A stretch of 64,000 bases of DNA from Erythrobacter sp. HKB08 (GCF_004114695.1 NZ_CP035310.1:620001-684000); one strand, 5' to 3'. Counted from the stretch's first letter, positions 16,083 through 25,385 are shown. The notes: generated from the letters alone by a model not told the origin. Translations and numbers: made by a program.

Positions 16083-17642
16083 GTGAGCGAAGTCTCCGTA
16101 CCCTCCACGGCCCCGCGCAGCATGGCTCCCGAGCGGCCCGAACCCGTACCGCAGCACACCAACTCGCTGAGCGTCGCCGCGCAGGCGCTCGCTTCGCTCC
16201 GCAATGCGCTTTTCCCGATGATCGCAGTGTTCTTCGGCTCGGGCTCGGGCGGCTTCGGAATGATGCTCGCGATCGGCATCGGGGTGCTGATCTTCGGTAT
16301 CGGCATCATTGCCAGCTACCTGCGCTGGATGCGTTTCACCTACACGGTGGGCGAGCAGGACATCCGCGTCGAAAGCGGCATCCTCGCCCGCGCGGCCCGT
16401 TCGGTGCCTTACGAGCGCATCCAGGACGTTGCCCTGGAACAGGCGCTGATCCCGCGCCTGCTCGGCCTCGTCGAGGTTCGTTTCGAGACGGGCGCGGGCG
16501 GCAAGGACGAGCTGAAACTCTCCTATCTTGACGAAGCGGAAGGCGAGCGGCTGCGCGAACTCGTCCGCGCGCGCAAGGACGGGGTCGAGGCTTCTGGGGA
16601 CACCGAAACCGCAGAGGGCGCTCCCGCCAAGGCCGAGGAACAGGGCGAACTGCTCTTCGCCATGGGCCCGACGCGGTTGGTTACCTTCGGCCTGTTCGAA
16701 TTCTCGCTCGCGGTGTTCGCGGTGCTGATCGGCCTGACGCAGCAATTCGATTTCCTCCTGCCGTTCGACCTGTGGGACTTCGATGCGTGGGACGAGCAGC
16801 TTGCAGGGCCGGGCGCGGCGCTCGCCGGGCTCGGGCCTACCGCGCAGATCGTCGGCGGCATCATCGGCCTGGCAGCGCTCGTCGTAGTCGGTTTCGCGAC
16901 CGGTGTGGTGCGTACGGTGACGCGCGACTGGGACTTCCGGCTCGAACGCACGGCCAAGGGCTTCCGCCGCCGCCGGGGCCTGTTCACCCGCACCGACGTG
17001 GTCATGCCGGTCCACCGCGTGCAGGCGCTCAAGATCGGCACGCGCATGATTCGCCGCCGTTTCGGCTGGCACGGCCTCAAGTTCGTCAGCCTCGCGCAGG
17101 ATGCTGGCAATGCGAGCCACGATGTCGCGCCCTTCGCCCAGCTGTCCGAGATCGAGCCGATCGTTCGCGCAGCCGGGTTCGAGCCGCCTGCCGACGATCT
17201 CGACTGGCACCGCGCGAGCCGGAAATTCCGCACCGACAGCGCGCTGATCGAATTCGCCGTGCTCGCGCTGATTGCGCTCGGCGTGGCGATCTTCTCGCCG
17301 ATCATGGAGCTGGCGCTGATCCCGCTCGGCATCGGTGTGCTGCTCGCCGCGCGGCAGCTGTTCCTGTGGCAGTACGACCGCAATGCGCTCACTGCGCGCC
17401 AGCTCTTCGTGCGCAGCGGCTGGCTCGCCCCGCGCACCGAGATTGCCGACCGGGTGAAACTGCAGTCGGTCGAGATCCGGCAAGGCCCGCTGGCGCGTGC
17501 GCGCGGCTATGCCACGCTGCACCTCGGGCTGGCCGGAGGTTCGCTGTCTGCCGAAGGCCTGCCGGCCGAACGCGCGGAGGAACTGCGCGAGGCAATCCTC
17601 TCCAGCATCGCCGGAACCGACTTCTCCGAACTCGTCGCCTAG
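16083..17642 (+). CDS. Three-PH-domain membrane protein (YdbT-like)
   Basis: 519 residues from GTG at 16083. After an N-terminal low-complexity segment come paired hydrophobic helices and three bacterial PH-2 domains: around FTYTVGEQDIRVESGILARA, around RRRRGLFTRTDVVMPVHRVQ, and around LFVRSGWLAPRTEIADRVKL. Additional membrane segments lie between the domains (for example FSLAVFAVLIGL and LIALGVAIFSPIMELALIPL). It is encoded directly after the YdbS-like gene, so both probably form one membrane complex. Its TAG stop overlaps the TAG stop of the convergent gene at 17639 in a shared CTAG. Confidence 0.88.
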   Translation: MSEVSVPSTAPRSMAPERPEPVPQHTNSLSVAAQALASLRNALFPMIAVFFGSGSGGFGMMLAIGIGVLIFGIGIIASYLRWMRFTYTVGEQDIRVESGILARAARSVPYERIQDVALEQALIPRLLGLVEVRFETGAGGKDELKLSYLDEAEGERLRELVRARKDGVEASGDTETAEGAPAKAEEQGELLFAMGPTRLVTFGLFEFSLAVFAVLIGLTQQFDFLLPFDLWDFDAWDEQLAGPGAALAGLGPTAQIVGGIIGLAALVVVGFATGVVRTVTRDWDFRLERTAKGFRRRRGLFTRTDVVMPVHRVQALKIGTRMIRRRFGWHGLKFVSLAQDAGNASHDVAPFAQLSEIEPIVRAAGFEPPADDLDWHRASRKFRTDSALIEFAVLALIALGVAIFSPIMELALIPLGIGVLLAARQLFLWQYDRNALTARQLFVRSGWLAPRTEIADRVKLQSVEIRQGPLARARGYATLHLGLAGGSLSAEGLPAERAEELREAILSSIAGTDFSELVA

Positions 17643-17917
17643 CGCGCGAGGCGTCGCAGGATCGCGAAATTAAGCAGCACGCCGACGAGGCAGACCGCCC
17701 CTGCGACCCATGCGCTCTCGCTGTCGAAGACGCTCAGCAGCAGCGACCAGGGCAGTGCGAGGAACAGGGCGAACACCCCGCTCAACGGATCGGGTTCGAT
17801 GCCGAACCAGCCGTTCGCGCTCATCGGGACCAGCGCCAGCGCGAAGAGTCCCGCGGCAAGATAGACCCAGGCGGCGCCCCCGAGGAGACGCCGCCACAAC
17901 GGTTTATCGTCCGCCAT
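17639..17917 (-). CDS. Small integral membrane protein (92 aa)
   Basis: The sequence starts MADDKPLWRRLLGGAAWVYL and has about three hydrophobic stretches: an N-terminal helix, LSGVFALFLALPWSLLLSVF and VAGAVCLVGVLLNFAILRRL. It resembles short SCO4225/DUF-type membrane proteins in layout, but I do not recognise a named family. It begins three bases after the stop of the duplicated-domain protein at 17921, so the two are in one operon. Its stop is shared with the convergent PH-domain gene. Confidence 0.75.
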   Translation of the reverse strand: MADDKPLWRRLLGGAAWVYLAAGLFALALVPMSANGWFGIEPDPLSGVFALFLALPWSLLLSVFDSESAWVAGAVCLVGVLLNFAILRRLAR

Positions 17918-17920
17918 CTA

Positions 17921-18718
17921 TCAGCGTCGGCACTTCGGGTGCTGGCCGATGTCGCGGATGTCGTCGATCCGTCCGTTGACGGTGATCATCTGCAGGCACT
18001 GGCGCGAATCGCGCCGCCACCAGATCGTGTAGGAGCCGTTGCCGCTCTTGAACCCGTCGACATTGTCGAACCCGCGTTCGCGCAGGGCACTGTCGGCGCT
18101 CGAGGCGCGGGCACCTTCGAGGTCCTTGAAATAGACCGTCTGGTGATAGCCGCCACGACCGTGGTGGTAGCTGGTGTTGCGGTTACGCTGCGCAACGCCG
18201 GCCTGGTAGCCGCTCGAATAGGACTGCGAATTGTCCCAGTTGTGATAGGCGACCGAGTGCAGCCCGTCGTTGTAGCCGCGCTCGTAATGCGCCTCGTCGT
18301 TCACGTCGTCGTAGTGCTTGTTGTCGTCGTGGTGGTGCTTCTTGTGCCCGCCGAGCAGCGCGCCGAGCAGCAGGGCACCTGCCGCCACGCCGACTGCGGC
18401 GGCGACGTCACCGCCGCCGTCCTTCTGGTGGCAATCCGAATTCTTCGCATCGGTGATCGCTGTGTAGCGACCGTCATAGGTTTCCACGTGCACGCAGTTC
18501 TTGTGCTCGCGGTTCCACCAGTAGGAATGACGCGTGTTGTAGTCGCCGAGATTGCCGGTGATGTAGGTGTAGCCGCGTGCTTCGAGCGCGCTTTCGCCCG
18601 AGCTTGCCCTTGCGCCAACCAGGTCGGTGAGCGACCCGGCATTGCGAGCCAGCACCGGTGTCGCGACAAGCGCCGTGCAGGCGGCCAGTGCAACGGATTT
18701 CCTGAAAATACGCGTCAT
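17921..18718 (-). CDS. Secreted protein with duplicated domain and His-rich linker
   Basis: 265 residues with a signal peptide (MTRIFRKSVALAACTALVAT, cut after PVLA). Two homologous blocks frame the protein: one at about residues 33-92 (LVGARASSGESALEARGY ... SYWWNREHKNCVHVETYDGR) and one at about 202-260 (LEGARASSADSALRERGF ... YTIWWRRDSRQCLQMITVNG). Between them lie a Gly/Ala-rich hydrophobic stretch (AAAVGVAAGALLLGALLGG), a His cluster (HKKHHHDDNKH) and two GY-x-x-G motifs. The His cluster could bind metal (inference). The role is unknown. ATG at 18718 is chosen because it starts the signal peptide. Confidence 0.82.
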   Translation of the reverse strand: MTRIFRKSVALAACTALVATPVLARNAGSLTDLVGARASSGESALEARGYTYITGNLGDYNTRHSYWWNREHKNCVHVETYDGRYTAITDAKNSDCHQKDGGGDVAAAVGVAAGALLLGALLGGHKKHHHDDNKHYDDVNDEAHYERGYNDGLHSVAYHNWDNSQSYSSGYQAGVAQRNRNTSYHHGRGGYHQTVYFKDLEGARASSADSALRERGFDNVDGFKSGNGSYTIWWRRDSRQCLQMITVNGRIDDIRDIGQHPKCRR

Positions 18719-18799
18719 TCGACTCTCCCCTCGAGGTTTTCCGAGTCGCAAGCGTATCATAAGTTTGGAGAAACTCCGATGACGTAGCGTCAAAGACGC

Positions 18800-19093
18800 T
18801 CAGCCGGCCCGCAAATCGCTCCATTCGGGGTTCTCGTCGAACTTCTTCGCGACGTAGGAACAGCGTGCTTCGACCTTGAAGCCCTTCCTGCGCGCATCGG
18901 CGACGAGGTGCTCGACCAGCATGGCGGCGATACCCTTGCCGCCGATCGGCGGAGGCACCAGCGTATGGGTCGCGATGCGGACATTCTCGCCATCGGCCTC
19001 CCAGTCGAGATAGCCGCGATGGTCGCTGTCGGCGACATTGGCCGTATAGCGCCCGCCCGAACCGCGCACCGTGTGGGTTATCGTCACATCCAC
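18800..19093 (-). CDS. GNAT-family N-acetyltransferase (YjdJ-like, 97 aa)
   Basis: The C-terminal half carries the acetyl-CoA pocket signature VPPPIGGKGIAAMLVEHLVA and the following CSYVAKKFDENPEW, typical of the short GNAT subgroup (YjdJ/NATD1). These ~90-residue proteins lack part of the normal GNAT fold; substrates are mostly unknown. The start is GTG at 19093, which has an AAGGGAGAA site ten bases upstream; no ATG fits. It is divergent from the threonine aldolase. Confidence 0.85.
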   Translation of the reverse strand: MDVTITHTVRGSGGRYTANVADSDHRGYLDWEADGENVRIATHTLVPPPIGGKGIAAMLVEHLVADARRKGFKVEARCSYVAKKFDENPEWSDLRAG

Positions 19094-19148
19094 CAAAGAA
19101 GTTCTCCCTTCTTGCCAACTACGCGCGGCTGCGTCAGGGCGTTCCGCG

Positions 19149-20153
19149 ATGGGCTCGAAGCAATTTCTCTCCGACAATGCCGCCGCTGTCCACCCCCGGC
19201 TGTGGGAGGCGATGCGCGCGGCCGACGAACCGGACGCGCCATACGACGGCGATGCGATCTCGCAGGAGCTCGATGCGCGCTTCACCGAACTGTTCGGGCG
19301 GGAGTGCGCCGCGCTGTGGGTCGCGACCGGAACCGCGGCCAATTGCCTTGCGCTTTCGACCATGGTCCAGCCGCACGGCGGCGTCGTGTGCCACGAGGAA
19401 GCGCATATCGAGGTCGACGAGGGCGGCGCGCCCGGTTTCTACCTCCACGGCGCGAAGCTGCTGCTGGCCGGGGGCGAAGGCGCGAAGATCACGCCTGACG
19501 GCATCGCCGCGGTGATCGACCCCATCCGCGACGATGTCCACCAGGTCCAACCGCATGCGATCTCTCTCACCCAGGCGAGCGAATACGGGCGCTGCTATCG
19601 CCCCGAAGAGCTTGCCGCGATCGGCGCACTGGCGAAGGAACGCGGGCTGGCTCTGCATGTCGATGGCGCGCGCTTCGGCAATGCCGTCGCCTTCCTCGGC
19701 TGCTCTCCGGCAGAAGCGGTCGGCCCGGCCGAGGCGCTGTCCTTCGGCTTCGTCAAGAACGGCGGGATGAGCGCGGAGGCGATCGTGTTCTTCGATCCCG
19801 ACCTCGCCGATGTCGCGCGCTATCGCCGCAAGCGCGCGGGCCACTTGCAGAGCAAGGGCCGCTACCTCGCCGCGCAAATCGTGGCGATGCTCGAGAACGA
19901 TCTGTGGCTCGACAATGCGCGCGCGGCCAATGCGGCGGCGGCGGAAATCGCCTCCTCCTGCGGCGGGCGGCTGATGCATCCGGTCGAGGCGAACGAGCTG
20001 TTCGTTCGCTGCACCGCCGAGGAACGCGAGGCTCTGCGCGCGCAGGGCTTCGGCTTCTACGACTGGGGCAGCGATGCGGCACGGTTCGTCACCGCGTGGA
20101 ATTCCGACCCCGAGGCCGCTTCGGCGCTGGCGAAGGCCATCGCCGCGCTATGA
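19149..20153 (+). CDS. ltaE: Low-specificity L-threonine aldolase family protein
   Basis: 334 residues of the PLP fold-type I beta-eliminating lyase family. Visible features: DGDAISQELDARFTELFG near the N-terminus, HVDGARFGNAVA (the Asp that contacts the PLP ring nitrogen), and SFGFVKNGGMSAEAIV, where the Lys is the likely Schiff-base residue. It cleaves L-threonine or allo-threonine to glycine and acetaldehyde. The start MGSKQFLSDN at 19149 matches family N-termini. Its stop overlaps the start of the downstream exporter gene (ATGA), suggesting co-expression with a possible amino-acid exporter. Confidence 0.9.
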   Translation: MGSKQFLSDNAAAVHPRLWEAMRAADEPDAPYDGDAISQELDARFTELFGRECAALWVATGTAANCLALSTMVQPHGGVVCHEEAHIEVDEGGAPGFYLHGAKLLLAGGEGAKITPDGIAAVIDPIRDDVHQVQPHAISLTQASEYGRCYRPEELAAIGALAKERGLALHVDGARFGNAVAFLGCSPAEAVGPAEALSFGFVKNGGMSAEAIVFFDPDLADVARYRRKRAGHLQSKGRYLAAQIVAMLENDLWLDNARAANAAAAEIASSCGGRLMHPVEANELFVRCTAEEREALRAQGFGFYDWGSDAARFVTAWNSDPEAASALAKAIAAL

Positions 20154-21097
20154 ACGCGCAGCAGCCGGGCGGTGCGAGCCTTCTCGAGCCGCGCAACCTT
20201 GCGGCCTTCATCCTCGTCAGCCTGATCTGGGGCGGGACATGGCTGGTCATTCGCGACCAGATTTCCGCCGTCTCGCCGACCTGGTCGATCTGCTACCGGT
20301 TCATCGTAGCGGCTGCCGGCATGTTCATGCTGGCAAAGATGCGCGGCGAGCCTTTCCGGCTGGGAGCGGGCGCATGGCCGTGGGTGCTCGCGCTCGGCCT
20401 CTTCCAGTTCTCGCTCAATTTCGGGTTCGTCTATCGGGCGGAAGCCTATGTCACCTCGGGCCTCGTCGCAGTGATTTTCGCGCTGCTCGTGGTGCCCAAT
20501 GCGGTGCTGGGCAAGATCTACCTCGGCCAGCCGATCCGGCGCGAATTCGTCATCGGCTCCTCCATTGCCGCGATCGGCGTCGCAATGCTGTTCGCGCAGG
20601 AATACCGCGCCTCGCCCGCAACGCTCGGCGAAGTGCTGCTCGGCGCGGCGCTGTGCATCGGGGGCATCCTGTCTGCGAGCGTCGCCAATATCCTCCAGGC
20701 GACCGAGGGGGCGAAACGCCAGCCGCTGCTGACGCTGCTGGCATGGTCGATGCTGTGCGGCGCGGTGTTCAACGGCGTTGCCGCGCTGGCTCTCGACGGC
20801 GCGCCGCAATTTGACCCGCGCCCGGAATATGCGCTCGGCATTCTCTATCTCGGGCTTGCCGGTTCGGTCGTGACGTTCCCGCTCTATTACGGGCTGGTGC
20901 GCAAGGTGGGTGCGGGGACGGCCGCCTACAGTTCGGTGGTGGTGCCGGTAGTGGCGATGATCCTCTCGACCCTGTTCGAGGGCTTCGTCTGGGGGCCGCT
21001 GCCCGCCGCAGGGGCAGTCATCACGCTGGCAGGAATGGTGGTCGCGATGCGCGGCCGCAGCGCACCCCCGCCGCGCCGCGCTACGCCCGAGCCATGA
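20150..21097 (+). CDS. EamA/DMT-superfamily transporter
   Basis: 315 residues with about ten hydrophobic helices in two EamA repeats: LAAFILVSLIWGGTWLVIRD at the start of the first, and GAALCIGGILSASVANILQA opening the second. Members export amino acids, nucleotide-sugars or other metabolites across the inner membrane. The ATG at 20150 overlaps the aldolase stop by four bases; threonine or glycine export is a context-based guess. Its last 17 bases overlap the convergent SDR gene. Confidence 0.9.
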   Translation: MNAQQPGGASLLEPRNLAAFILVSLIWGGTWLVIRDQISAVSPTWSICYRFIVAAAGMFMLAKMRGEPFRLGAGAWPWVLALGLFQFSLNFGFVYRAEAYVTSGLVAVIFALLVVPNAVLGKIYLGQPIRREFVIGSSIAAIGVAMLFAQEYRASPATLGEVLLGAALCIGGILSASVANILQATEGAKRQPLLTLLAWSMLCGAVFNGVAALALDGAPQFDPRPEYALGILYLGLAGSVVTFPLYYGLVRKVGAGTAAYSSVVVPVVAMILSTLFEGFVWGPLPAAGAVITLAGMVVAMRGRSAPPPRRATPEP

Positions 21098-21866
21098 GGG
21101 CGCGCAGCCCCTCGCGGTAGGTCGGATACTCCGGCTGCCAGCCGAGGACGCGTTTCGCCTTGCCGTTCGCGACGCGCCGGTTCTCCGCATAGAAACCGCG
21201 CGCCATGGGAGAGAGGTCGGCTTCCTCCATCGTCTGGAGCGGCGGCGGCTCGACACCGAGCAGGCGGCAGGCTTCCTCCGTCACCGCATTGCTGCTGGCG
21301 GGCAAATCGTCGCCGAGATTGTAGGCGCCTGCCGGAGCCTCGAGCGCAGCGAGCACCCCGCTCACGATATCGTCGACATGCACGCGGCTGAAGACCTGTC
21401 CGGGCATGTCGATGCGGTTCGCGCGCCCCTCGCGCACCCGGTCGAGCGCGCTGCGTTCCGGGCCGTAGATGCCGGGCAGGCGGAAGACCCGCGCGCCTTT
21501 CGCCAGCCACGCCGCATCGCATTCGGTCCGCGCGCTGCGTCGCCCGCCGCCGGTCGGGGTCGATTCGTCGACCCACGCGCCGCCCGCATCGCCGTAAACG
21601 CCTGTCGAGGACAGGTAGCCGAGCCAGCCGTGGCCCAGCGCATCGCCATAGCGATCGAGCACCGGGTCCGCGCCGCTTTCGCGATCGGGCGGGACGGAGG
21701 AGAGGACATGGCTCGCCGCCGACAGCGCTTTGCGAACCGCAGCCTCGTCGGCGAAATCGACATTGCCCGCGCTGCCGCTCGCATCGACCTGCCACCCGCG
21801 CTCTTCCAGCGCAGCGGCGATACGCTTCGCCGTATATCCCAGCCCGAAAATGAACATCCTCGCCAT
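21081..21866 (-). CDS. NAD(P)-dependent SDR/epimerase family protein (YeeZ-like)
   Basis: 261 residues. The N-terminus MARMFIFGLGYTAKRIAAAL holds a Rossmann GxGxxxxR motif. YLSSTGVYGDAGGAWVDEST and the following FRLPGIYGPERSALDRV are typical of the atypical SDR subgroup that contains E. coli YeeZ. No substrate is known. It is convergent with, and overlaps, the EamA transporter, and divergent from pepN. Confidence 0.85.
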   Translation of the reverse strand: MARMFIFGLGYTAKRIAAALEERGWQVDASGSAGNVDFADEAAVRKALSAASHVLSSVPPDRESGADPVLDRYGDALGHGWLGYLSSTGVYGDAGGAWVDESTPTGGGRRSARTECDAAWLAKGARVFRLPGIYGPERSALDRVREGRANRIDMPGQVFSRVHVDDIVSGVLAALEAPAGAYNLGDDLPASSNAVTEEACRLLGVEPPPLQTMEEADLSPMARGFYAENRRVANGKAKRVLGWQPEYPTYREGLRALMARA

Positions 21867-21919
21867 GCCCGCGTTGTAGCGGTTGGAGAGCCTCGCGAAA
21901 GGGAGTAGATGCAGCGCCC

Positions 21920-24571
21920 ATGGATATAGCCCGCAACCCCGCCGTCACCGAAGAGAACACCCAGCTGGCCGATGCGCCGCCCGAGCCGAAGCAGCCGCCG
22001 CTGATCCGGCGCGAGGATTACCAGCCTTTTCCTTGGCTGGTCCCGCAGATTGCGATGAAATTCGACCTCGGCCTTGAGGCGACGCGCGTCGTTTCCACGC
22101 TGACCGTCGCGCGCAATGGCAATGCGCACCACTCGCCGACGATTCGCCTCAATGGCGACGGCCTGGAGCTGGTCTCGGTCACGGTCGACGGGGAGCCGGT
22201 CACCGACTGGTCGATGGACGAGGGCGATCTCATCCTGCCGCTTTCGGGCGACGCGCACGAAATCGAGATCGCGACCGAGATCGATCCTGCGGCCAACACG
22301 CAGCTCATGGGCCTCTATGCCTCCAACGGGATGCTGTGCACCCAGTGCGAGGCGGAAGGCTTCCGCCGCATCACCTTCTTCCCCGACCGGCCCGACGTGC
22401 TGAGCACCTATACCGTGCGCATGTCGGGCTCGAAGGAGCAATTCCCGATCCTGCTGTGCAATGGCAACAAGGTCGCGGAAGGCGAGGGCGAGAACGGCAC
22501 CCACTGGGCCGAATGGCACGATCCCTGGCCCAAGCCGTCCTACCTCTTCGCGCTGGTGGCGGGCGACCTCGTCGCCAACAGCGGCACCTTCACGACCTGT
22601 GGCGGCCGCGAAGTCGAACTCAACGTCTGGGTGCGCGAGGCCGATCTCGCCCGCACCGACCACGCGGTCGAATCGCTGCGCAAGAGCATGCAGTGGGACG
22701 AGGAGGTGTTCGGCCGCGAATACGACCTCGACCTCTACAACATCGTCGCGGTGAGCGATTTCAACATGGGGGCGATGGAGAACAAGGGCCTCAACGTCTT
22801 CAACACGAAATACGTCCTTGCCGACCCCGATACCGCGACCGATGCCGATTTCGACGCTGTCGAAGGCGTGATCGCGCACGAATACTTCCACAACTGGTCG
22901 GGTAATCGCGTGACCTGCCGCGACTGGTTCCAGCTCAGCCTCAAGGAAGGCTTCACCGTGCTGCGCGACCAGCTGTTCAGCCAGGACATGCAGGGCGAAG
23001 CGGTCAAGCGGATCGAGGACGTGCGCATCCTGCGCTCCGCCCAGTTCCCCGAAGACAGCGGCCCGCTCGCACACCCGATCCGGCCGGATAGCTTCCGCGA
23101 GATCTCCAACTTCTACACCGCGACCGTCTACAACAAGGGTGCCGAAGTCATCCGCATGATGCGCACGATGGCCGGACCCGAGAAATTCCGCGCCGGGACC
23201 GACCTGTATTTCGACCGTCACGACGGCGAGGCGGCGACCTGCGAGGACTTCATCAAGGCGATCGAGGACGGGGCGGGGCTCGACCTCAAGCAGTTCCGCC
23301 TGTGGTATTCGCAGGCCGGCACGCCGAAGGTCGGCGTCGGCATGGAGCATTCGGGCGGCACGGTGACGCTGCGCCTCACGCAGCATGTCCCCGACACGCC
23401 GGGCCAGTCGAACAAGCAGCCGATGCAGATCCCGCTCAAGCTCGCCCTGTTCGACCGCGACAGCGGCGAGCACGACGGCGAAAAGCTGGTCGTGCTCGAC
23501 AAGGCGGAAGACACCTTCACCTTCGACGGCTTTGCGAAACCTCCGGTACTGTCGATCAACCGCGGCTTCTCCGCCCCCGTCACCATCGAGCGGAGCCTCG
23601 CGAGCGAAGATCTCGTCTTCCTCGCCGCACGCGACGACGACAGTTTCGCCCGCTACGAGGCGATGCAGGAACTGGTGGTCGGCCATATCGTCGCCGCAGC
23701 GGGTGATGGTCTCAACGAGGCGGGCCGCGAGGCAGGGCGGGCGGCGATCCGCGAAGCCCTCGGCGCGATCCTGACCGACGAGAGCCTCGACGATTCGATG
23801 CGCGGCGAGCTGATGATGCTGCCGAGCCAGACCTACCTGATGGAGCAGATGCTGGTCGCCGACCCGGGCCGAATCCACGCCGAGCGCGAAGGGCTCAAGG
23901 CCTTCCTCGGCGAGGCGCTGAAGAGCGAATTCCACGCGCTCTACGACCGCGTCGAGAAGGTGCCTTACGACGGCGAGGGTGCACGCGGTGCGCGCAAGGT
24001 GAAGACGCAGGTGCTGGTCTATGCCGCTGCGAGCGACCCGGACAAGGCATCCGAACTCGCCGCCCACCAATATGCGAAGGCGGACAACATGACCGACCGC
24101 CAAGGTGCGCTGATGGTGCTCGCCGGGCTGCATACGGCTGCGCGGACGGACAAGCTGATCGACTTCTACCGCCGCTACCAAGGCAACGAGCTGGTGATCG
24201 ACAAGTGGTTCAGCCTGCAGGCGATCTCGCTCCACCCCAATGCGATCGAGCATGTCAAGGCGCTGCGCGATCACGAGGACTTCACCATGCGCAATCCCAA
24301 CCGGGTGCGCGCGCTCTACATGGCCTTCGCCGGCAATCCGCAGGCCTTCCACGCCGAGACGGGCGAGGGCTACCGCATGATCGCCGACCTCATCCTCGAA
24401 CTCGACCCGATCAATGCCCAGACCGCGGCGCGCTTCGTGCCCTCGCTCGGCCGCTGGCGGCGGATCGAGCCGGTGCGCGCGGCGCTCATGCGGCAGGAGC
24501 TGGAGCGGATCGCGGCTGCGCCCAACCTGTCGCGCGACACTTACGAGCAGGTCAGCCGGTCCCTTGGTTGA
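21920..24571 (+). CDS. pepN: Aminopeptidase N
   Basis: 883 residues, the length of the proteobacterial M1 enzyme. The exopeptidase motif NMGAMENKGLNVF is near residue 282 and the zinc site HEYFHNW with the downstream Glu in LKEGFTV near residue 320-343. C-terminal helical domains follow. It trims neutral and basic N-terminal residues from peptides in the cytoplasm. The ATG at 21920 gives MDIARNPAVTEE. Its stop overlaps the start of pgeF by eight bases. Confidence 0.97.
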   Translation: MDIARNPAVTEENTQLADAPPEPKQPPLIRREDYQPFPWLVPQIAMKFDLGLEATRVVSTLTVARNGNAHHSPTIRLNGDGLELVSVTVDGEPVTDWSMDEGDLILPLSGDAHEIEIATEIDPAANTQLMGLYASNGMLCTQCEAEGFRRITFFPDRPDVLSTYTVRMSGSKEQFPILLCNGNKVAEGEGENGTHWAEWHDPWPKPSYLFALVAGDLVANSGTFTTCGGREVELNVWVREADLARTDHAVESLRKSMQWDEEVFGREYDLDLYNIVAVSDFNMGAMENKGLNVFNTKYVLADPDTATDADFDAVEGVIAHEYFHNWSGNRVTCRDWFQLSLKEGFTVLRDQLFSQDMQGEAVKRIEDVRILRSAQFPEDSGPLAHPIRPDSFREISNFYTATVYNKGAEVIRMMRTMAGPEKFRAGTDLYFDRHDGEAATCEDFIKAIEDGAGLDLKQFRLWYSQAGTPKVGVGMEHSGGTVTLRLTQHVPDTPGQSNKQPMQIPLKLALFDRDSGEHDGEKLVVLDKAEDTFTFDGFAKPPVLSINRGFSAPVTIERSLASEDLVFLAARDDDSFARYEAMQELVVGHIVAAAGDGLNEAGREAGRAAIREALGAILTDESLDDSMRGELMMLPSQTYLMEQMLVADPGRIHAEREGLKAFLGEALKSEFHALYDRVEKVPYDGEGARGARKVKTQVLVYAAASDPDKASELAAHQYAKADNMTDRQGALMVLAGLHTAARTDKLIDFYRRYQGNELVIDKWFSLQAISLHPNAIEHVKALRDHEDFTMRNPNRVRALYMAFAGNPQAFHAETGEGYRMIADLILELDPINAQTAARFVPSLGRWRRIEPVRAALMRQELERIAAAPNLSRDTYEQVSRSLG

Positions 24572-25316
24572 GCCGCTGAGGGCCGGGATCCTCGGCGACA
24601 TACCGCACGGCTTCATGACGCGGCGCGGCGGCGTGTCGAGAGGCATGGTCGCCGGCCTGCAATGCGGATTCGGCGCGGATGACGACGAGGATGCGGTGCG
24701 CGAAAACCGCCGCCTCGCAGCCGAAAGCGTACTGCCGGGCGGGACCCTCGTCACCGTCCACCAGACGCATTCTCCCGATGCGGTCGTGGTGCGCGAGCCG
24801 TGGAGCCTTGCCGACAGGCCCGAAGCCGATGCGCTGGTCACCGACCGGCGCGGCCTCGTGCTCGGCATCGTGACTGCCGACTGCGCCCCGGTCCTGCTCG
24901 CCGACGAGCGCGCTGGTGTCGTTGGAGCGGCCCATGCCGGCTGGCGCGGGGCGCATGGCGGCGTGATCGAGGCAACGCTTGCCGCGATGGAGCAACTCGG
25001 CGCCGGGCGCGGCAATATCGCCGCCGCCATCGGCCCATGCATCGCCCAGGCGAGCTACGAAGTGGACGACGGCTTTCGCGCAAACTTCGAGGAGGCCGAC
25101 GAGCCCTATTTCGAGCGCGGGCGCGAGGGCCATTGGCAGTTCGATCTCGAAGGCTATGTCGCGCACCGCCTCGCCTGCGCGGGGGTGGGCCATGTCGAGC
25201 CAATGCGGCGCGATACCTATGCCGAGGAAGAAGCGTTCTATTCCTTCCGCCGGGCGACGCATCGCGGCGAGCCGAATTACGGGCGGCAGATGAGCCTCAT
25301 CGCCCTGCCTGCGTGA
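24564..25316 (+). CDS. pgeF: Peptidoglycan editing factor PgeF (YfiH/laccase-domain)
   Basis: About 250 residues. Metal-binding motifs of the DUF152/Cu-oxidase_4 family are present: VTVHQTHSPDAVVV, TADCAPVLLAD and GAAHAGWRGAHGG. Family members have been reported both as purine nucleoside phosphorylase/adenosine deaminase enzymes and as factors preventing L-Ser incorporation into peptidoglycan. A TTG at 24564 is the best start, overlapping pepN; there is no ATG before conserved sequence begins. It is coupled to pepN. Confidence 0.9.
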   Translation: MVEPLRAGILGDIPHGFMTRRGGVSRGMVAGLQCGFGADDDEDAVRENRRLAAESVLPGGTLVTVHQTHSPDAVVVREPWSLADRPEADALVTDRRGLVLGIVTADCAPVLLADERAGVVGAAHAGWRGAHGGVIEATLAAMEQLGAGRGNIAAAIGPCIAQASYEVDDGFRANFEEADEPYFERGREGHWQFDLEGYVAHRLACAGVGHVEPMRRDTYAEEEAFYSFRRATHRGEPNYGRQMSLIALPA

Positions 25317-25363
25317 GAATCGCGCACGCGCGGCCCGACCGGTTGCGCCCGAGCGAACGGATC

Positions 25364-25385
25364 GTGCCAAAAAGGCAGTTGGCAC
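25364..25385. promoter_or_regulatory. Inverted repeat upstream of petA
   Basis: GTGCCAA and TTGGCAC form a perfect 7-bp inverted repeat with an eight-base spacer. It lies in the 240-base gap between pgeF and petA. It could be an operator for petABC or the terminator stem of pgeF; no T-tract follows, so function is open. Confidence 0.3.

Noticed and set aside
21362-25042. A 1226-codon open frame on the minus strand opposite pepN and pgeF
   Set aside because: It is the antisense shadow of high-GC coding sequence; pepN on the plus strand has clear M1 peptidase motifs, and the antisense translation shows no domain and is rich in Arg, Val, Leu and His in the way reverse frames of GC-rich genes are.
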